A stretch of DNA of 64,000 nucleotides. Source: Rhodocaloribacter litoris. Lineage in GTDB: Bacteria > Bacteroidota > Rhodothermia > Rhodothermales > ISCAR-4553. The notes below the pieces were generated by a model that saw nothing but the letters and a program-made list of their open reading frames with translations, was not told where the DNA came from and did no database searches. Both the position numbers and the translations under genes were made by a program. The stretch is from positions 337,826-401,825 of the forward strand of contig NZ_CP076718.1 of assembly GCF_011682235.2 (NCBI RefSeq), read 5' to 3'. Shown one piece after another: positions 18,301-28,011 of this stretch (position 1 is its first letter; every line of letters starts with the position of its first letter).

Positions 18301-20277
18301 ATGCCCGCCTCGTCCGAACCCCGCCTTTCCCCTGGCAAGCGCCACGCCTTCACGGCCCTGATGCTGGCGCTGCCGCTGCTCTTCTTCGGGCTGCTCGAAG
18401 GGACGCTCCGGCTCGCAGGCTACGGCAGCTCCTATCCCCTCTTCGTCCCGGTACCCGGCTACGAGGACTACCTGTATCAGAACCGCGAGGTGGCACGCCG
18501 CTACTTCGCCCGGGAAGCCTCCCTGCCCACCGGGATCAGCGACGCCTTCAAGGCACGGAAGGACAGCACGGCGTTCCGCATCTTCGTGCAGGGCGGTTCG
18601 AGCGCCGCCGGCTATCCCTATTACTACGGCGGCAGCTTCTCGCGCATGCTCCAGCAACGGCTGCAACAGACCTTCCCCGACCGCCCCATCGAGGTCGTCA
18701 ACACGGCGATGGCGGCGGTCAACTCCTACACCCTCCTCGACCTGGCCGGCGAGATCCTTGCCCGGCAGCCGGACGCCGTGCTCATCTATGCCGGGCACAA
18801 CGAATACTACGGCGCCCTCGGGGTCGGATCGGCGGAATCGCTGGGACGTATGCGGTGGCTGGTGAACACCTACCTGCGCCTCCAGCACCTGCGGGTGGTA
18901 CAGGCCCTGCGGGCCCTGCTGGCCAGGGCCGCGGGGCTGCTGAGCGGGCGCCGGGCCGGGTCGCCGCCCGGGGCCACCCTCATGGAACGCATGGTGCGCG
19001 AGCAGATCATCCCCTACGGCTCGGCGCTCTACCGGCAGGGGCTCGAGCAGTTCCGCGGCAACCTCCGGGACCTCCTGGCGACGTACCGGGCGCACGGTGT
19101 GCCCGTCTTCATCGGCACCGTGGCCAGCAACGAACGGGCGCACCGGCCGTTCTCGAGCGGCCTCGCCCCGAAGACCGACACCGCCGCCTGGCAGGCACAC
19201 TACCGGGAAGGGCAGGTCCACCTGCGGGCGGGCCGCTTCGAGGCCGCCCTCGCCGCCTTCGACGCCGCCCTCCGCCTGGACAGCCTCTCTGCCGACGCCT
19301 TCTTCGACCGGGCCCGCACCCTCGAGGCGATGGGACGCCACGCGGAGGCCCGCGCCGCCTACCTGGCCGCCAAGGACCGGGACCGGCTTCGTTTCCGGGC
19401 GCCCGAAGCAATCAACCAGATCATCCGGGAAGAAGCCGCCCGGGCCGGCGCCGTCGTCGTCGAAACGCAGGCGGCGCTGGCCCGGGCCGCCCGCAACGGC
19501 ATCATCGGGGACGACCTGATGCTCGAACACCTCCACCCCAACGTGGACGGCTACTTCCTCATCGCCGACGCCTTCTACGAAGCCCTGCACCAGGCCGGGC
19601 TGATCGGCCCCTGGCACCACACGATCCCGGCCCGGGTCGCCCGCGCCGAGGTCCTCCTGACCCCCGTCGACTCCCTCTACGGGGTCTACCGGGTGCGGCA
19701 ACTCACCGGCAGCTGGCCCTTCCGTCCCCCCGGCACCGTCGACCGGTCGCTGGACACCCTCCGCGCGACGAACCCGGTTGAGGCCATTGCGCTGGCTCTT
19801 TTCCGCAGGGAGATCAACTGGATGGAGGCCATGAACCGCCTCCAGGCGCACTACGTCGAACAGGGGAACCTCCACGGGGCCCTGCGCGCCGCACTCGCCG
19901 TCATCCAGCAGTACCCCTTCCTCCCGGAAGCGTATGCCACCGCCGGCGACCTCCTCGTCCGCCAGGGACGGTACGACGAGGCCCTCGCCTACTTCGAGGC
20001 GGCGCACGAGCGGCGGCCCTCGGCCGGGGTACACTACATGATCGGCACGCTCCGGCTGGTCCGGGGAGAACTCGACGCGGCCGTCGAGCACCTGGAGCGG
20101 GGCCGGGCTCTCGATCCGGATAACCCGCTGCTGCTGTACCAGCTCGCCCGGGCCTATGTGGCCCGGGGCCGGGTGCCGGCGGCCCGTGCGGTGCTCGAAC
20201 ACCTGCTGGCGCGCCACCCCGACCATGCCGCCGCACGGACCCTCCTCGACGGGCTCTCCGCCGCCGTGCCGCACTGA
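18301..20277 (+). CDS. Membrane-anchored SGNH hydrolase-like protein with TPR repeats
   Basis: 658 residues. One N-terminal membrane segment (about 19-38) is followed by an SGNH/GDSL-like domain: GGSSAAG near 100 with the candidate nucleophile Ser, AGHNEYYG near 165, and EHLHPNVDG near 410 with the candidate His. TPR-like helices lie inside the domain (about 298-360) and at the C-terminus (about 520-656). The fold suits hydrolysis or transfer of an acyl group on an extracytoplasmic glycan or lipid; the substrate is unknown. It starts 16 bases after the adenosyltransferase stop, so it may share its transcript. Confidence 0.8.
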   Translation: MPASSEPRLSPGKRHAFTALMLALPLLFFGLLEGTLRLAGYGSSYPLFVPVPGYEDYLYQNREVARRYFAREASLPTGISDAFKARKDSTAFRIFVQGGSSAAGYPYYYGGSFSRMLQQRLQQTFPDRPIEVVNTAMAAVNSYTLLDLAGEILARQPDAVLIYAGHNEYYGALGVGSAESLGRMRWLVNTYLRLQHLRVVQALRALLARAAGLLSGRRAGSPPGATLMERMVREQIIPYGSALYRQGLEQFRGNLRDLLATYRAHGVPVFIGTVASNERAHRPFSSGLAPKTDTAAWQAHYREGQVHLRAGRFEAALAAFDAALRLDSLSADAFFDRARTLEAMGRHAEARAAYLAAKDRDRLRFRAPEAINQIIREEAARAGAVVVETQAALARAARNGIIGDDLMLEHLHPNVDGYFLIADAFYEALHQAGLIGPWHHTIPARVARAEVLLTPVDSLYGVYRVRQLTGSWPFRPPGTVDRSLDTLRATNPVEAIALALFRREINWMEAMNRLQAHYVEQGNLHGALRAALAVIQQYPFLPEAYATAGDLLVRQGRYDEALAYFEAAHERRPSAGVHYMIGTLRLVRGELDAAVEHLERGRALDPDNPLLLYQLARAYVARGRVPAARAVLEHLLARHPDHAAARTLLDGLSAAVPH

Positions 20278-20290
20278 CCGCCCGCGGCGC

Positions 20291-20341
20291 CCGGATGGTT
20301 CCCGGCGGCACCTCCCGCACCATCCGGCCCGGCACCCTTTC
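20291..20341 (+). terminator. Weak candidate terminator
   Basis: A 9-bp stem CCGGATGGT/ACCATCCGG (20291-20299 with 20319-20327) is followed 10 bases later by a short TTTT. The delayed, short T tract makes it doubtful. Confidence 0.35.
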
Positions 20342-20440
20342 CCCGCGCCCCGCTCCCTCAACACAAAGCTCACGAACCCATCGGGGAAACCCCTACATCC
20401 TCCCCTCTCCTTCCCCGTTAGCTTGGCACCGGCTCTTTAT

Positions 20441-21867
20441 AGAGATTGGGGAGGTGTGGAGGGGTGGACAAAACCCCGCGCTTTCAAGCCGGGGATAAGG
20501 CGATGGTACATCGCCCCTGGAGCCCCTCCGCTTCCCGTGAGGGAGTTCTCCGCCGTCTGTAGACGGCGGCACGACCGAAGGGGAACCTTACGCACATAAT
20601 AGGGGTGCGTGTAACTATGCCCGAGGTGATACGAACATATCGTTACCGCGCCTACCCCAATGCCGAGCAAAGGGACAACCTTGCCCGAACGTTCGGCTGT
20701 GCCCGCTGGGTATACAACTGGGGGCTGGAGCGTAGAACCAACGCCTACCACGGCGAGGGCAAAAGCCTCACCTACAACAGCCTCGCCGTCGAACTGACGC
20801 AGATTAAGAAGCAGGAAGAAACACGGTGGCTCGGCGAGGTATCCAGCGTCGTACTTCAGCAATCGCTTCGCAACCTCGCGGCGTGTACGCGCCGCGAACG
20901 TGCCTTCACGAACTTCTTCGAGGGTCGGAGCGGCTACCCCTCCTTCAAGCGCAAACGTGGAACGCAGTCGGCGACCTACGCCAGCAGCGCCTTCCGCTTC
21001 GACCCCGAAGCGATGACGCTCACGCTGGCGAAGCAGAAGACGCCGCTCAAGATCCGATGGAGCCGGAAGCCGGAGGGCGAGGTCGTCAAGGTGACGGTGA
21101 CGCTCGATCCGTCTGGAAGATACCACGTCTGCCTGCACTGCCGTTGCGAGGTAGAGCCGCTGCCGTCCGCCGATCCGGGCGGAAAGACAGGCAAGAGCGT
21201 CGGCGTCGATCTCGGGCTCAATGACGTGGTTGTGACCTCTGACGGTTTCCGCAGCGGCAACCCCAGGCACCTCCGCAGAGCGTATCGCCGTCTGCGTCGG
21301 GCGCAGAAAGCTCTCAGCCGGAAGCAGAAAGGGAGCAACAACTGGGAAAAGCAGCGCCGAAAAGTGGCGAAGCTCCACACCCGCATTGCCGATCAGCGAA
21401 ACGACTTCATCCACAAGCTCACGACCGATCTCGTCAAGAACCACGACGTGATCGCTGTCGAGAGCCTTGCGGTGAAGAATATGCTGAAGAATCGCACCCT
21501 TGCTCGCTCCATATCGGGGGCGAGTTGGGGCGAGATCGTACGTCAGCTCGAATACAAGTGCGCGTGGTACGGGCGTACGCTCATCAAGGTAGATCGCTGG
21601 TTTCCAAGCAGTAAACGCTGTAGCGCGTGCGGGCACATCCGGGCCGAAATGCCGCTCGCCGTGCGCCGCTGGACCTGCGAGGAATGCAGTACCGAACACG
21701 ACCGCGACGAGAACGCGGCGAAGAACATTCTGGCGGTCGGAGCGACCGTGGCAGCCTGTGGAGATCTGAGTAAGACCAGAGCAGCAGGCGATGTATGATC
21801 GCCTATTCAGTTGCATGGCATCGGTCGATGAAGCAGGAATCTCCCGCTTTCAAGCGGGGGAGGCTCA
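20441..21867 (+). mobile_element. IS200/IS605-type element with tnpB only (IS1341-like)
   Basis: The element carries tnpB without tnpA. The left end has an imperfect hairpin around GCTTTCAAGC (20474-20494) and the right end a matching hairpin CCCGCTTTCAAGCGGG (21843-21858). No target duplication is seen, as expected for this class. The left boundary is placed after TTTAT at 20436-20440, taken as the target-adjacent motif. The right boundary is placed after GGCTCAA. Both may be off by a few bases. A perfect 9-bp hairpin (20550-20569) lies in the leader before tnpB. Confidence 0.8.
20617..21798 (+). CDS. tnpB: RNA-guided nuclease TnpB
   Basis: 393 residues from the ATG at 20617. The N-terminal helix-rich domain has YRYRAYPNAEQ and CARWVYNWGL. 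The RuvC-like core keeps all three acidic residues: Asp in GVDLGLND, Glu in IAVESLAV, and Asp in HDRDENAAKNI. A CxxC...CxxC zinc ribbon (CSACGH, CEECST) sits between the second and third. TnpB proteins of this kind cut DNA next to a short motif, guided by an RNA from the element's right end. This copy appears catalytically intact. A GTG at 20605 is an alternative start. Confidence 0.92.
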   Translation: MPEVIRTYRYRAYPNAEQRDNLARTFGCARWVYNWGLERRTNAYHGEGKSLTYNSLAVELTQIKKQEETRWLGEVSSVVLQQSLRNLAACTRRERAFTNFFEGRSGYPSFKRKRGTQSATYASSAFRFDPEAMTLTLAKQKTPLKIRWSRKPEGEVVKVTVTLDPSGRYHVCLHCRCEVEPLPSADPGGKTGKSVGVDLGLNDVVVTSDGFRSGNPRHLRRAYRRLRRAQKALSRKQKGSNNWEKQRRKVAKLHTRIADQRNDFIHKLTTDLVKNHDVIAVESLAVKNMLKNRTLARSISGASWGEIVRQLEYKCAWYGRTLIKVDRWFPSSKRCSACGHIRAEMPLAVRRWTCEECSTEHDRDENAAKNILAVGATVAACGDLSKTRAAGDV

Positions 21868-21887
21868 ACCATTCCGCAAGATCATCA
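21750..21887 (+). ncRNA. Candidate omega RNA (reRNA) with native guide
   Basis: In related elements the guide RNA scaffold spans the end of tnpB and the right-end hairpin, and the guide is read from flanking host DNA. Here the scaffold would end near 21867 and the guide would cover about 21868-21887, up to the start of the next gene. The 5' limit given is approximate. Confidence 0.45.
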
Positions 21888-23194
21888 TGAAAATCCTTTC
21901 CGCAGAGGAAGCCGTCTCCGTCGTCGCGTCGGGTCACCGGGTGTTCGTTCACACCGCGGCGGCCGCACCGCAACGGCTCGTAGCGGCGCTGGCGGAGCGG
22001 GCCCGCTCGCTCCGGGACGTGGAAGTGATCCACCTGCACACCGAAGGACCGGCGCCGTACGCCGCGCCTGCATACGCCGGCCGTGTCTTCACGAACGCCC
22101 TCTTCATCGGCGCCAACGTCCGGGCGGCCGTGGCCGAGGGCTGTGCCGACTACGTGCCCGTCTTCCTGAGCGAGGTGCCGGCCCTGTTCCGGCGCGGCAT
22201 CCTGCCGCTCGACGTGGCGCTGGTGCAGGTCTCCCCGCCGGATCGCCACGGTTTCTGCTCGCTGGGCGTCTCCGTCGACGCCTCCCGGGCAGCCGTGGAA
22301 ACGGCGCGGTTCGTCGTGGCCCAGGTCAACCCGAACATGCCGCGCACGCACGGGGACGGCATCGTACACGTGGACGACATCGACTTCGCCGTCGAAGTGG
22401 ACGACCCGCTGCCCGAGCACGCACCGGCGCCGCTGACCGAGATCGAGCGGGCCATCGGGCGGCACTGCGCGGCGCTCGTCGAAGACGGCGCGACGCTCCA
22501 GATGGGTATCGGCGCCATCCCGGATGCCGTCCTGGCCGCCCTCGGCAACCACCGGGACCTGGGGGTCCACACCGAGATGTTCTCGGACGGCGTCATCGAT
22601 CTCGTCGAAAAGGGGGTGATCACCAACGCCCGCAAGACCCGGCACCCGGGCAAGATCGTCAGCAGCTTCCTGATCGGCACGCGGCGCCTCTACGACTTCG
22701 TGGACGACAACCCGCAGGTGGCCATGCTCGACGTGGCCTACGTCAACGACACGGCCGTCATCCGCCGCAATCCGAAGGTGACGGCCATCAACAGCGCCAT
22801 CGAGGTGGACCTGACGGGCCAGGTCTGCGCCGACTCCATCGGCACGCGCCTCTACTCGGGAGTCGGCGGGCAGATGGACTTCATCCGGGGCGCCTCCCTC
22901 TCCGAAGGCGGCAAGCCCATCATTGCCCTGCCCTCCACGACGAAAAACGGCATCTCACGCATCGTGCCGTACCTGAAGCAGGGGGCCGGCGTCGTCACGA
23001 CACGGGCGCACGTGCACTACGTGGTGACGGAATACGGGGTGGCCAACCTGTACGGCAAGAACCTGCGGCAGCGGGCCCGTGCGCTCATCGAGATCGCCCA
23101 TCCGGACCACCGCGAGGCGCTCGAAAGGGAGGCCTTCCACCGCCTCAAGAACCTGCACTGGTGCGGGGAGCCCCCGCCGGCCCGGGACGCCTGA
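21887..23194 (+). CDS. Acetyl-CoA hydrolase/CoA transferase family protein
   Basis: 435 residues from the ATG at 21887. It has the two-domain CoA-transferase family I fold: an N-terminal part with VFVHTAAAAPQ and VSPPDRHGFCSLG, and a C-terminal part with LQMGIGAIPDAV, HTEMFSDGVIDL (Glu near 229, probably the residue forming the CoA thioester) and GVGGQMDFIRGA. It resembles 4-hydroxybutyrate/acetate CoA-transferases; the acyl substrate is not certain. The TnpB element ends only 19 bases before it, so its original promoter has probably been displaced. The frame extends upstream into the element, but those residues derive from the right end. Confidence 0.9.
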   Translation: MKILSAEEAVSVVASGHRVFVHTAAAAPQRLVAALAERARSLRDVEVIHLHTEGPAPYAAPAYAGRVFTNALFIGANVRAAVAEGCADYVPVFLSEVPALFRRGILPLDVALVQVSPPDRHGFCSLGVSVDASRAAVETARFVVAQVNPNMPRTHGDGIVHVDDIDFAVEVDDPLPEHAPAPLTEIERAIGRHCAALVEDGATLQMGIGAIPDAVLAALGNHRDLGVHTEMFSDGVIDLVEKGVITNARKTRHPGKIVSSFLIGTRRLYDFVDDNPQVAMLDVAYVNDTAVIRRNPKVTAINSAIEVDLTGQVCADSIGTRLYSGVGGQMDFIRGASLSEGGKPIIALPSTTKNGISRIVPYLKQGAGVVTTRAHVHYVVTEYGVANLYGKNLRQRARALIEIAHPDHREALEREAFHRLKNLHWCGEPPPARDA

Positions 23195-23315
23195 GCCCTG
23201 CTCTACGAAACGCCCGTGCATGGGATCGGTGGTCGGAGGCCTGGACCAGCCGTAGCGTGCACGTTGTATTCGCAGAAACGGTATGACACGATGCTTGCCC
23301 TGCGCCGGCGCCCCC

Positions 23316-24224
23316 TCACCGGGCCGGCAACAGCCCGCCGGCGCGGAACAGGCGGGCGGGGGTCAACAGGTAGGCCGTCTCGCCCCGGAAGGCCACGTCG
23401 ACGAGGGGCGCCCCGAGGTGCACGTCGATCACCCGTTCGAGCCGGCCGCTCGCGTCGTAGACGAGCAGGCGTTCGGGCAAGACGATCACGACCCGCTCCC
23501 CGGCGGTTGTGACGGCCCGCACGTCGCGGGCGCGGCCTTCGGCGAGCATCCGCACGAAGCCGCCGAACGGATCGTAGACGACCACCGCGGCCCGCGCGCG
23601 GTCGGCCACATACAGGCTGCGGGCGTCTGCGGCCAGGGCCACCGGTTCGAGGAGCAACCCCGGCTCCTGATCTCCGATGAGGCGGACGAAGCGGCGGTTG
23701 CGGTCCCATTGCACGACGACCTTGCGCCGTGCATCGACCGCAAAGAGTTCCTGCGCCTCCGAGGTGACGACGGCGACGGGCCGCCCGGCGGCCCGGTCGG
23801 TCACCTCGCTGTCGCGGGCCAGGAACGAGGACGAGGCGGTGCGGCCGGCGGTGCCCTCGTCGCCCACGGGAATGGATTCGAGCAGGAGAAAGTCGCGTGA
23901 GAAGCGCTGGAGGCGTCCGTTGCCGGCGTCGGCGACGACCAGGATGAGCCCGTTCGTCGGGTCGATGTCGGCGGGTTCGTCGAAGCGTCCTTCGCCGGTG
24001 CCGGGGCCGCCGAGTGCCGCCAGCAGGCGCCCGCCGGCGTCGAGCCGCAGCACCGCGCCCTGCCCGGCGTCGGCGACGTAGAGCAGCCCGGTGGGGTCGA
24101 TCGCCAGGGCCCGCGCGTCCTCGAAGCGGGCCAGCTCGACGGCCGCCGTGACGGTCGTGTCGGCCGGCTGGGCCCATCCGGAGGCGGGCCCCGCCAGCAG
24201 GACGAGCGCAAGGATGCGATACAT
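23316..24224 (-). CDS. Secreted NHL-type beta-propeller protein
   Basis: 302 residues with a signal peptide (cleavage after GWAQ). Repeated blades include ALAIDPTGLLYVADAG, PTNGLILVVADAGNGRL and LAADARSLYVADRA, as in six-bladed NHL propellers. It is probably a periplasmic binding or scaffold protein; no catalytic site was seen. It lies 11 bases after the MATE gene stop on the same strand, so the two are likely co-transcribed. Confidence 0.8.
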   Translation of the reverse strand: MYRILALVLLAGPASGWAQPADTTVTAAVELARFEDARALAIDPTGLLYVADAGQGAVLRLDAGGRLLAALGGPGTGEGRFDEPADIDPTNGLILVVADAGNGRLQRFSRDFLLLESIPVGDEGTAGRTASSSFLARDSEVTDRAAGRPVAVVTSEAQELFAVDARRKVVVQWDRNRRFVRLIGDQEPGLLLEPVALAADARSLYVADRARAAVVVYDPFGGFVRMLAEGRARDVRAVTTAGERVVIVLPERLLVYDASGRLERVIDVHLGAPLVDVAFRGETAYLLTPARLFRAGGLLPAR

Positions 24225-24235
24225 GGCGGCGAGGG

Positions 24236-25651
24236 TCAGTCAAGCTGAAGGGGAACGGGCTCGACGGCGGCTCCGGCGGGCACCCCGGCACCGAGGCGAC
24301 CGGGGCGGGACTGCCGGTGGAACCGCCACGAGAGCAGCGCCGCGGCGGCGGCCAGGCCGAGCACCAGCCCCCACCAGAGCCCGGCCGCACCGAAACCGGC
24401 CGGAAAACCGAGGACGTAGCTGCTCGTCACGCCGATCAGCCAGTAGGCGAGCATGCCGATGAGCAGGGGCACCCGGGTGTCCTTCAGCCCGCGCAGGGCC
24501 CCGATGGCCGACACCTGCACCCCGTCGAAGACCTGAAAGACCGCGGCGATACCCAGCAGGGAGACGGCCAGGCGTATCACCTCGGCGTTGGCCGGGTCGT
24601 CGAGATCCAGGTAGAGCGAGACGACGGCCCGGGGGGCCGTCCAGAAGACGAGCGCCGCGCCCAGCATGAAAAGCGCGGCCAGGCCGACGGCCACGACGCC
24701 GGCCCGGCGCACCCCGCCGGCATCGCCGCGCCCGGCCGCCTGTCCCACCCGGACCGACGCCGCCATGCCGATCCCCAGCGGCACCATGAACGTGAAGGCG
24801 GCACACTGGATCGCCACCTGGTGGGCCGCCAGCGCAGCCGGCGAGATCCAGCCCATCATCATCACCGCCATCATGAACAGGCTCATCTCGACGCCCATCG
24901 ACGCCCCGATGGGCCAGCCGATGCGAAAGAGCTCCCGAAAGTACTGCCCGTCCGGCCGGCCGATCCGTTCAAAGAGGCGAAACACCCGGAAGTCGTGCCG
25001 CCTCACGGTATAGCCCAGCAGGAGCAGGAACATCATCCAGTAGACGAAGGTGCTGGCCCATCCCGTCCCGACGAGCCCGAGGGCCGGGAAGCCGAGCTTG
25101 CCGAACATGAGCACGTAGTTGGCCGCCACGTTCAGCCCCACCCCGGCGAAGGCGATGACCGTCACCGGGCGGGGCCGGGAGACGCCCTCGATGAAGCTCC
25201 GGAGCACCACAAACCAGAGAAACGGCAGAAACCCCCAGGCGATAGCCCGCAGGTAGCGCTGCGCCCGTTCGGCCGTGGCGGCGTCCTGCCCGGCCAGGAG
25301 CAGCACCGGGCCGATGTGCCACAACAGCACGGTTGCCGGTACGGCCAGGACGAGTCCCAGCCACAGCCCCTGGCGTACGCTCCGGCCGATGGGCTCGTAC
25401 GTCCCGGCGCCGTAGGCCTGGGACACCATGGGCCCGACGGCCATCGTCACGCCCATGCAGACGATCAGAAACATGAAGAAGACGGCATTGCCCAGCGCCA
25501 CGCCGGCCAGCGCCGCCGGCCCCAGGCGCCCCACCATCACGGTGTCGATGAAGCCCATCGAGATCTGCGCCAGCTGCGTCAGGACCACCGGCAACGCCAG
25601 CGTCACGGTCTGTCGCACCTCGTCCCGGTAGTGCCGAGCCTGCAACGTCAT
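24236..25651 (-). CDS. MATE family multidrug/cation exporter
   Basis: 471 residues with about 12 membrane segments and MATE motifs: LALPVVLTQLAQISMGFIDTVMVGRLG in the first helices (given in parts as LALPVVLTQL and FIDTVMVGRLG), then MGVTMAVGPMVSQAYGAG, and the repeat in the second half (PLGIGMAASVRVGQAAGRGD). Such exporters use a sodium or proton gradient to expel cationic compounds. The frame continues upstream of 25651, but the ATG there begins a typical short cytoplasmic N-terminus. Confidence 0.92.
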   Translation of the reverse strand: MTLQARHYRDEVRQTVTLALPVVLTQLAQISMGFIDTVMVGRLGPAALAGVALGNAVFFMFLIVCMGVTMAVGPMVSQAYGAGTYEPIGRSVRQGLWLGLVLAVPATVLLWHIGPVLLLAGQDAATAERAQRYLRAIAWGFLPFLWFVVLRSFIEGVSRPRPVTVIAFAGVGLNVAANYVLMFGKLGFPALGLVGTGWASTFVYWMMFLLLLGYTVRRHDFRVFRLFERIGRPDGQYFRELFRIGWPIGASMGVEMSLFMMAVMMMGWISPAALAAHQVAIQCAAFTFMVPLGIGMAASVRVGQAAGRGDAGGVRRAGVVAVGLAALFMLGAALVFWTAPRAVVSLYLDLDDPANAEVIRLAVSLLGIAAVFQVFDGVQVSAIGALRGLKDTRVPLLIGMLAYWLIGVTSSYVLGFPAGFGAAGLWWGLVLGLAAAAALLSWRFHRQSRPGRLGAGVPAGAAVEPVPLQLD

Positions 25652-25831
25652 CCTGTAATCTCCTCCGAAAGGGAAAGACAGGGCCTGCGAGCAAAGAGAA
25701 AACGTATACGGAAGGCGGCTCGTTGCGTTCTGTCCCGGCCCGGTTTTCGCCGGATGTTGACAGGCCGTTCGGGCACCCCATTCCGGCCGGTTCGTTCTCC
25801 GGGAAAACCCGCGTCGATGCCCGGCGTTTTG

Positions 25832-25839
25832 TAAGTTTG
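25832..25839 (+). promoter_or_regulatory. Bacteroidota-type -7 box
   Basis: TAAGTTTG matches TAnnTTTG. It ends 5 bases before the ATG at 25845, which implies a leaderless or nearly leaderless transcript. No clear TTG -33 element is seen. Confidence 0.45.
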
Positions 25840-25844
25840 TGCGT

Positions 25845-27974
25845 ATGGCATCTTCCTCCCGCATAGCCCCCCGCCCCTCCGTCGCCGGTGCACCGGTGGA
25901 CCTGCTCGACCTCTCCGTCATCATCGTCAACTACAACGTACGGGAGTTCCTCGAACAGGCTCTCCGCTCGGTCATGCGGGCCGGCGCCGGCCTGCGGATG
26001 GAGGTCTTCGTGGTGGACAACAACTCGGTGGACGGCTCCGTGGAGATGGTCCGCCGGGCCTTCCCGGAGGTGCACCTGATCGCCAACGACGAGAACGTCG
26101 GCTTCGGGCGGGCGAACAACCAGGCCATCCGGATGGCCCGGGGGCGTTATCTGCTCATTCTGAATCCGGACACCATTGTGCAGGAGGACACGCTGGTGAC
26201 GCTCCTGCGTTTCATGGAAGCCCATCCGGAGGCCGGCGCCGTCGGTTGCCGCATCCTCAACCCCGACGGCACGTTCGCGCCGGAGAGCCGCCGCGCCTTT
26301 CCCACCCCGGCCGTGGCGTTCTACCGGATGACCGGCCTGAGCCGGCTCTTCCCGCGCAGCCGCCGCTTCGGGCGCTACAACATGACGTACCTGCCCGAAG
26401 ATCAGGTGGCCGAGGTGGACGCCCTCAGCGGCTCGTGCATGCTCGTACGCCACGCCGCCCTGTACTACGCCCGGCAAGCCCGGGAAGCCGCCGGAAGGGA
26501 CCGGATGCCGGCACCCCGCCCGGAGAACGGCAACCCGAAATGCGAGCACGGGGCCGGCCTTTTCGATGAGGACTTCTTCATGTACGGCGAAGACCTCGAC
26601 TGGTGCTTCCGGATCCAGCAGGCCGGATGGAAGATCTACTACACCCCGGAGACGCAGATCATCCATTACAAGGGAGAGTGCACGAAGCGGGGCGAACTGC
26701 GCTACGTGCGGCACTTCTACGGCGCGATGATCCTGTTCACCCGAAAACATTTTCAGGACCGGTATTCGCGCCTGTTTGCGGCCGTGCTGCAGGCCGGCAT
26801 CATGCTGCGCGCCGCGTTGACGGTGCTGGCCGATGGCGTGCGACGCCTGGCCGCCCCGCTGCTCGACTTTGCCCTGGTGTTCGCCCTGGTGACGCTGCTC
26901 GGCTACCTTCGCGCGGCCCAGCTCGGCACCGGCCTGGCCCCCCTGTTCTTCGCGTCGGTGGCGCCCGGCTATGCCCTTGGCACCGTGGCAGGCATAGCCC
27001 TGGCCGGCGGCTACCGCTGGCACCGGCGGCGGCGCCTGCGCCCGGTGCTGGCCGGTGCCACGCTGGGGCTGCTCCTGGTGTCGGCCGCCTCCTTCTTCGT
27101 CAAAGAGATCGCCTTCTCGCGCATGGTCGTCCTGGCCGGTTACCCGCTGGTGGTGGCCGTGCTGTCGGCCCGGCGGCTGCTGCGGCGGGACCGTCCGGGC
27201 CTGCGCCGTGCGGTGCTCGTGGGGCGGGCCACCGAGGCGAACCGGCTTCAGCGCATGCTGGCCGGCCATCCGAGCCCGCCGTTCGAGCTGGCCGGCTACG
27301 TGCCGCCCGACGACGCGGGGGACGACGCGCCGGCGGGCGCCCCGCCCCGCCTCGGCACCCTGCGCCAGCTGCGCGACCTGATCCGCCTCCGCCGCCTGGA
27401 CGACGTCGTCTTCGCCGAGGAGGGGCTCTCCCACCGCACCATCTTCACCCTGATGCAACAGCTGCGCGACCTGCCCGTGCAGTTCCGCATGCTCGCACCG
27501 GGCCGGGAGCACCTCATCGGCAAAGCCTCCATCGACGACCTCTCGACGCCGATCGTCGAGGCGGACCAGGTGCTGCGCATGCCCCGTACGCGGGCGGCCC
27601 GCCGGGCATTCGAGATTCCCGTCGCGCTGCTCGGGCTGCTCGTGCATCCGTTCCTCCGGCTGGCAGCCCGGCTCGCCGGGCCGGACTCGGCCCCCGCCCG
27701 CCTGGCCGGGCGCACCCGGCTACTGCCCGCCGTCCTCACCGGGCGCCGGGCACTCATCGGCTACCGCCCCGAAAACGGCTATCGCCCGCCCCGGGCCTGG
27801 GGCCTTTCCCCCGCCGTCTTCGACATCACCGAAACGCTCCGCACCCCCCGGCCGAGTCGCCGGGAACGGAACCACGCCTTCTGGTTTTACGTGAGCCATC
27901 AGTCCGCCTCCCTCGACTGGGACATCCTGCTGCGCACCCTCCGCCACCTGTGCCGCCCCCACCGCCACCCCTGA
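25845..27974 (+). CDS. GT2 glycosyltransferase fused to a degenerate sugar-phosphotransferase-like region
   Basis: 709 residues. Residues about 24-270 are a GT2 domain ([44 protein letters not shown]) close to rhamnosyltransferase-like enzymes. Several membrane helices follow (about 320-450), then a nucleotide-binding-like segment ([13 protein letters not shown]). The C-terminus recalls polyprenyl-phosphate sugar transferases ([33 protein letters not shown]), but the catalytic centre between these parts is missing. It probably acts in surface polysaccharide assembly at the inner membrane. The start could be the GTG at 25839. Confidence 0.82.
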   Translation: MASSSRIAPRPSVAGAPVDLLDLSVIIVNYNVREFLEQALRSVMRAGAGLRMEVFVVDNNSVDGSVEMVRRAFPEVHLIANDENVGFGRANNQAIRMARGRYLLILNPDTIVQEDTLVTLLRFMEAHPEAGAVGCRILNPDGTFAPESRRAFPTPAVAFYRMTGLSRLFPRSRRFGRYNMTYLPEDQVAEVDALSGSCMLVRHAALYYARQAREAAGRDRMPAPRPENGNPKCEHGAGLFDEDFFMYGEDLDWCFRIQQAGWKIYYTPETQIIHYKGECTKRGELRYVRHFYGAMILFTRKHFQDRYSRLFAAVLQAGIMLRAALTVLADGVRRLAAPLLDFALVFALVTLLGYLRAAQLGTGLAPLFFASVAPGYALGTVAGIALAGGYRWHRRRRLRPVLAGATLGLLLVSAASFFVKEIAFSRMVVLAGYPLVVAVLSARRLLRRDRPGLRRAVLVGRATEANRLQRMLAGHPSPPFELAGYVPPDDAGDDAPAGAPPRLGTLRQLRDLIRLRRLDDVVFAEEGLSHRTIFTLMQQLRDLPVQFRMLAPGREHLIGKASIDDLSTPIVEADQVLRMPRTRAARRAFEIPVALLGLLVHPFLRLAARLAGPDSAPARLAGRTRLLPAVLTGRRALIGYRPENGYRPPRAWGLSPAVFDITETLRTPRPSRRERNHAFWFYVSHQSASLDWDILLRTLRHLCRPHRHP

Positions 27975-28011
27975 ACGGTCACCGTCTTACCCACCGACCC
28001 TGCACGTTCCC

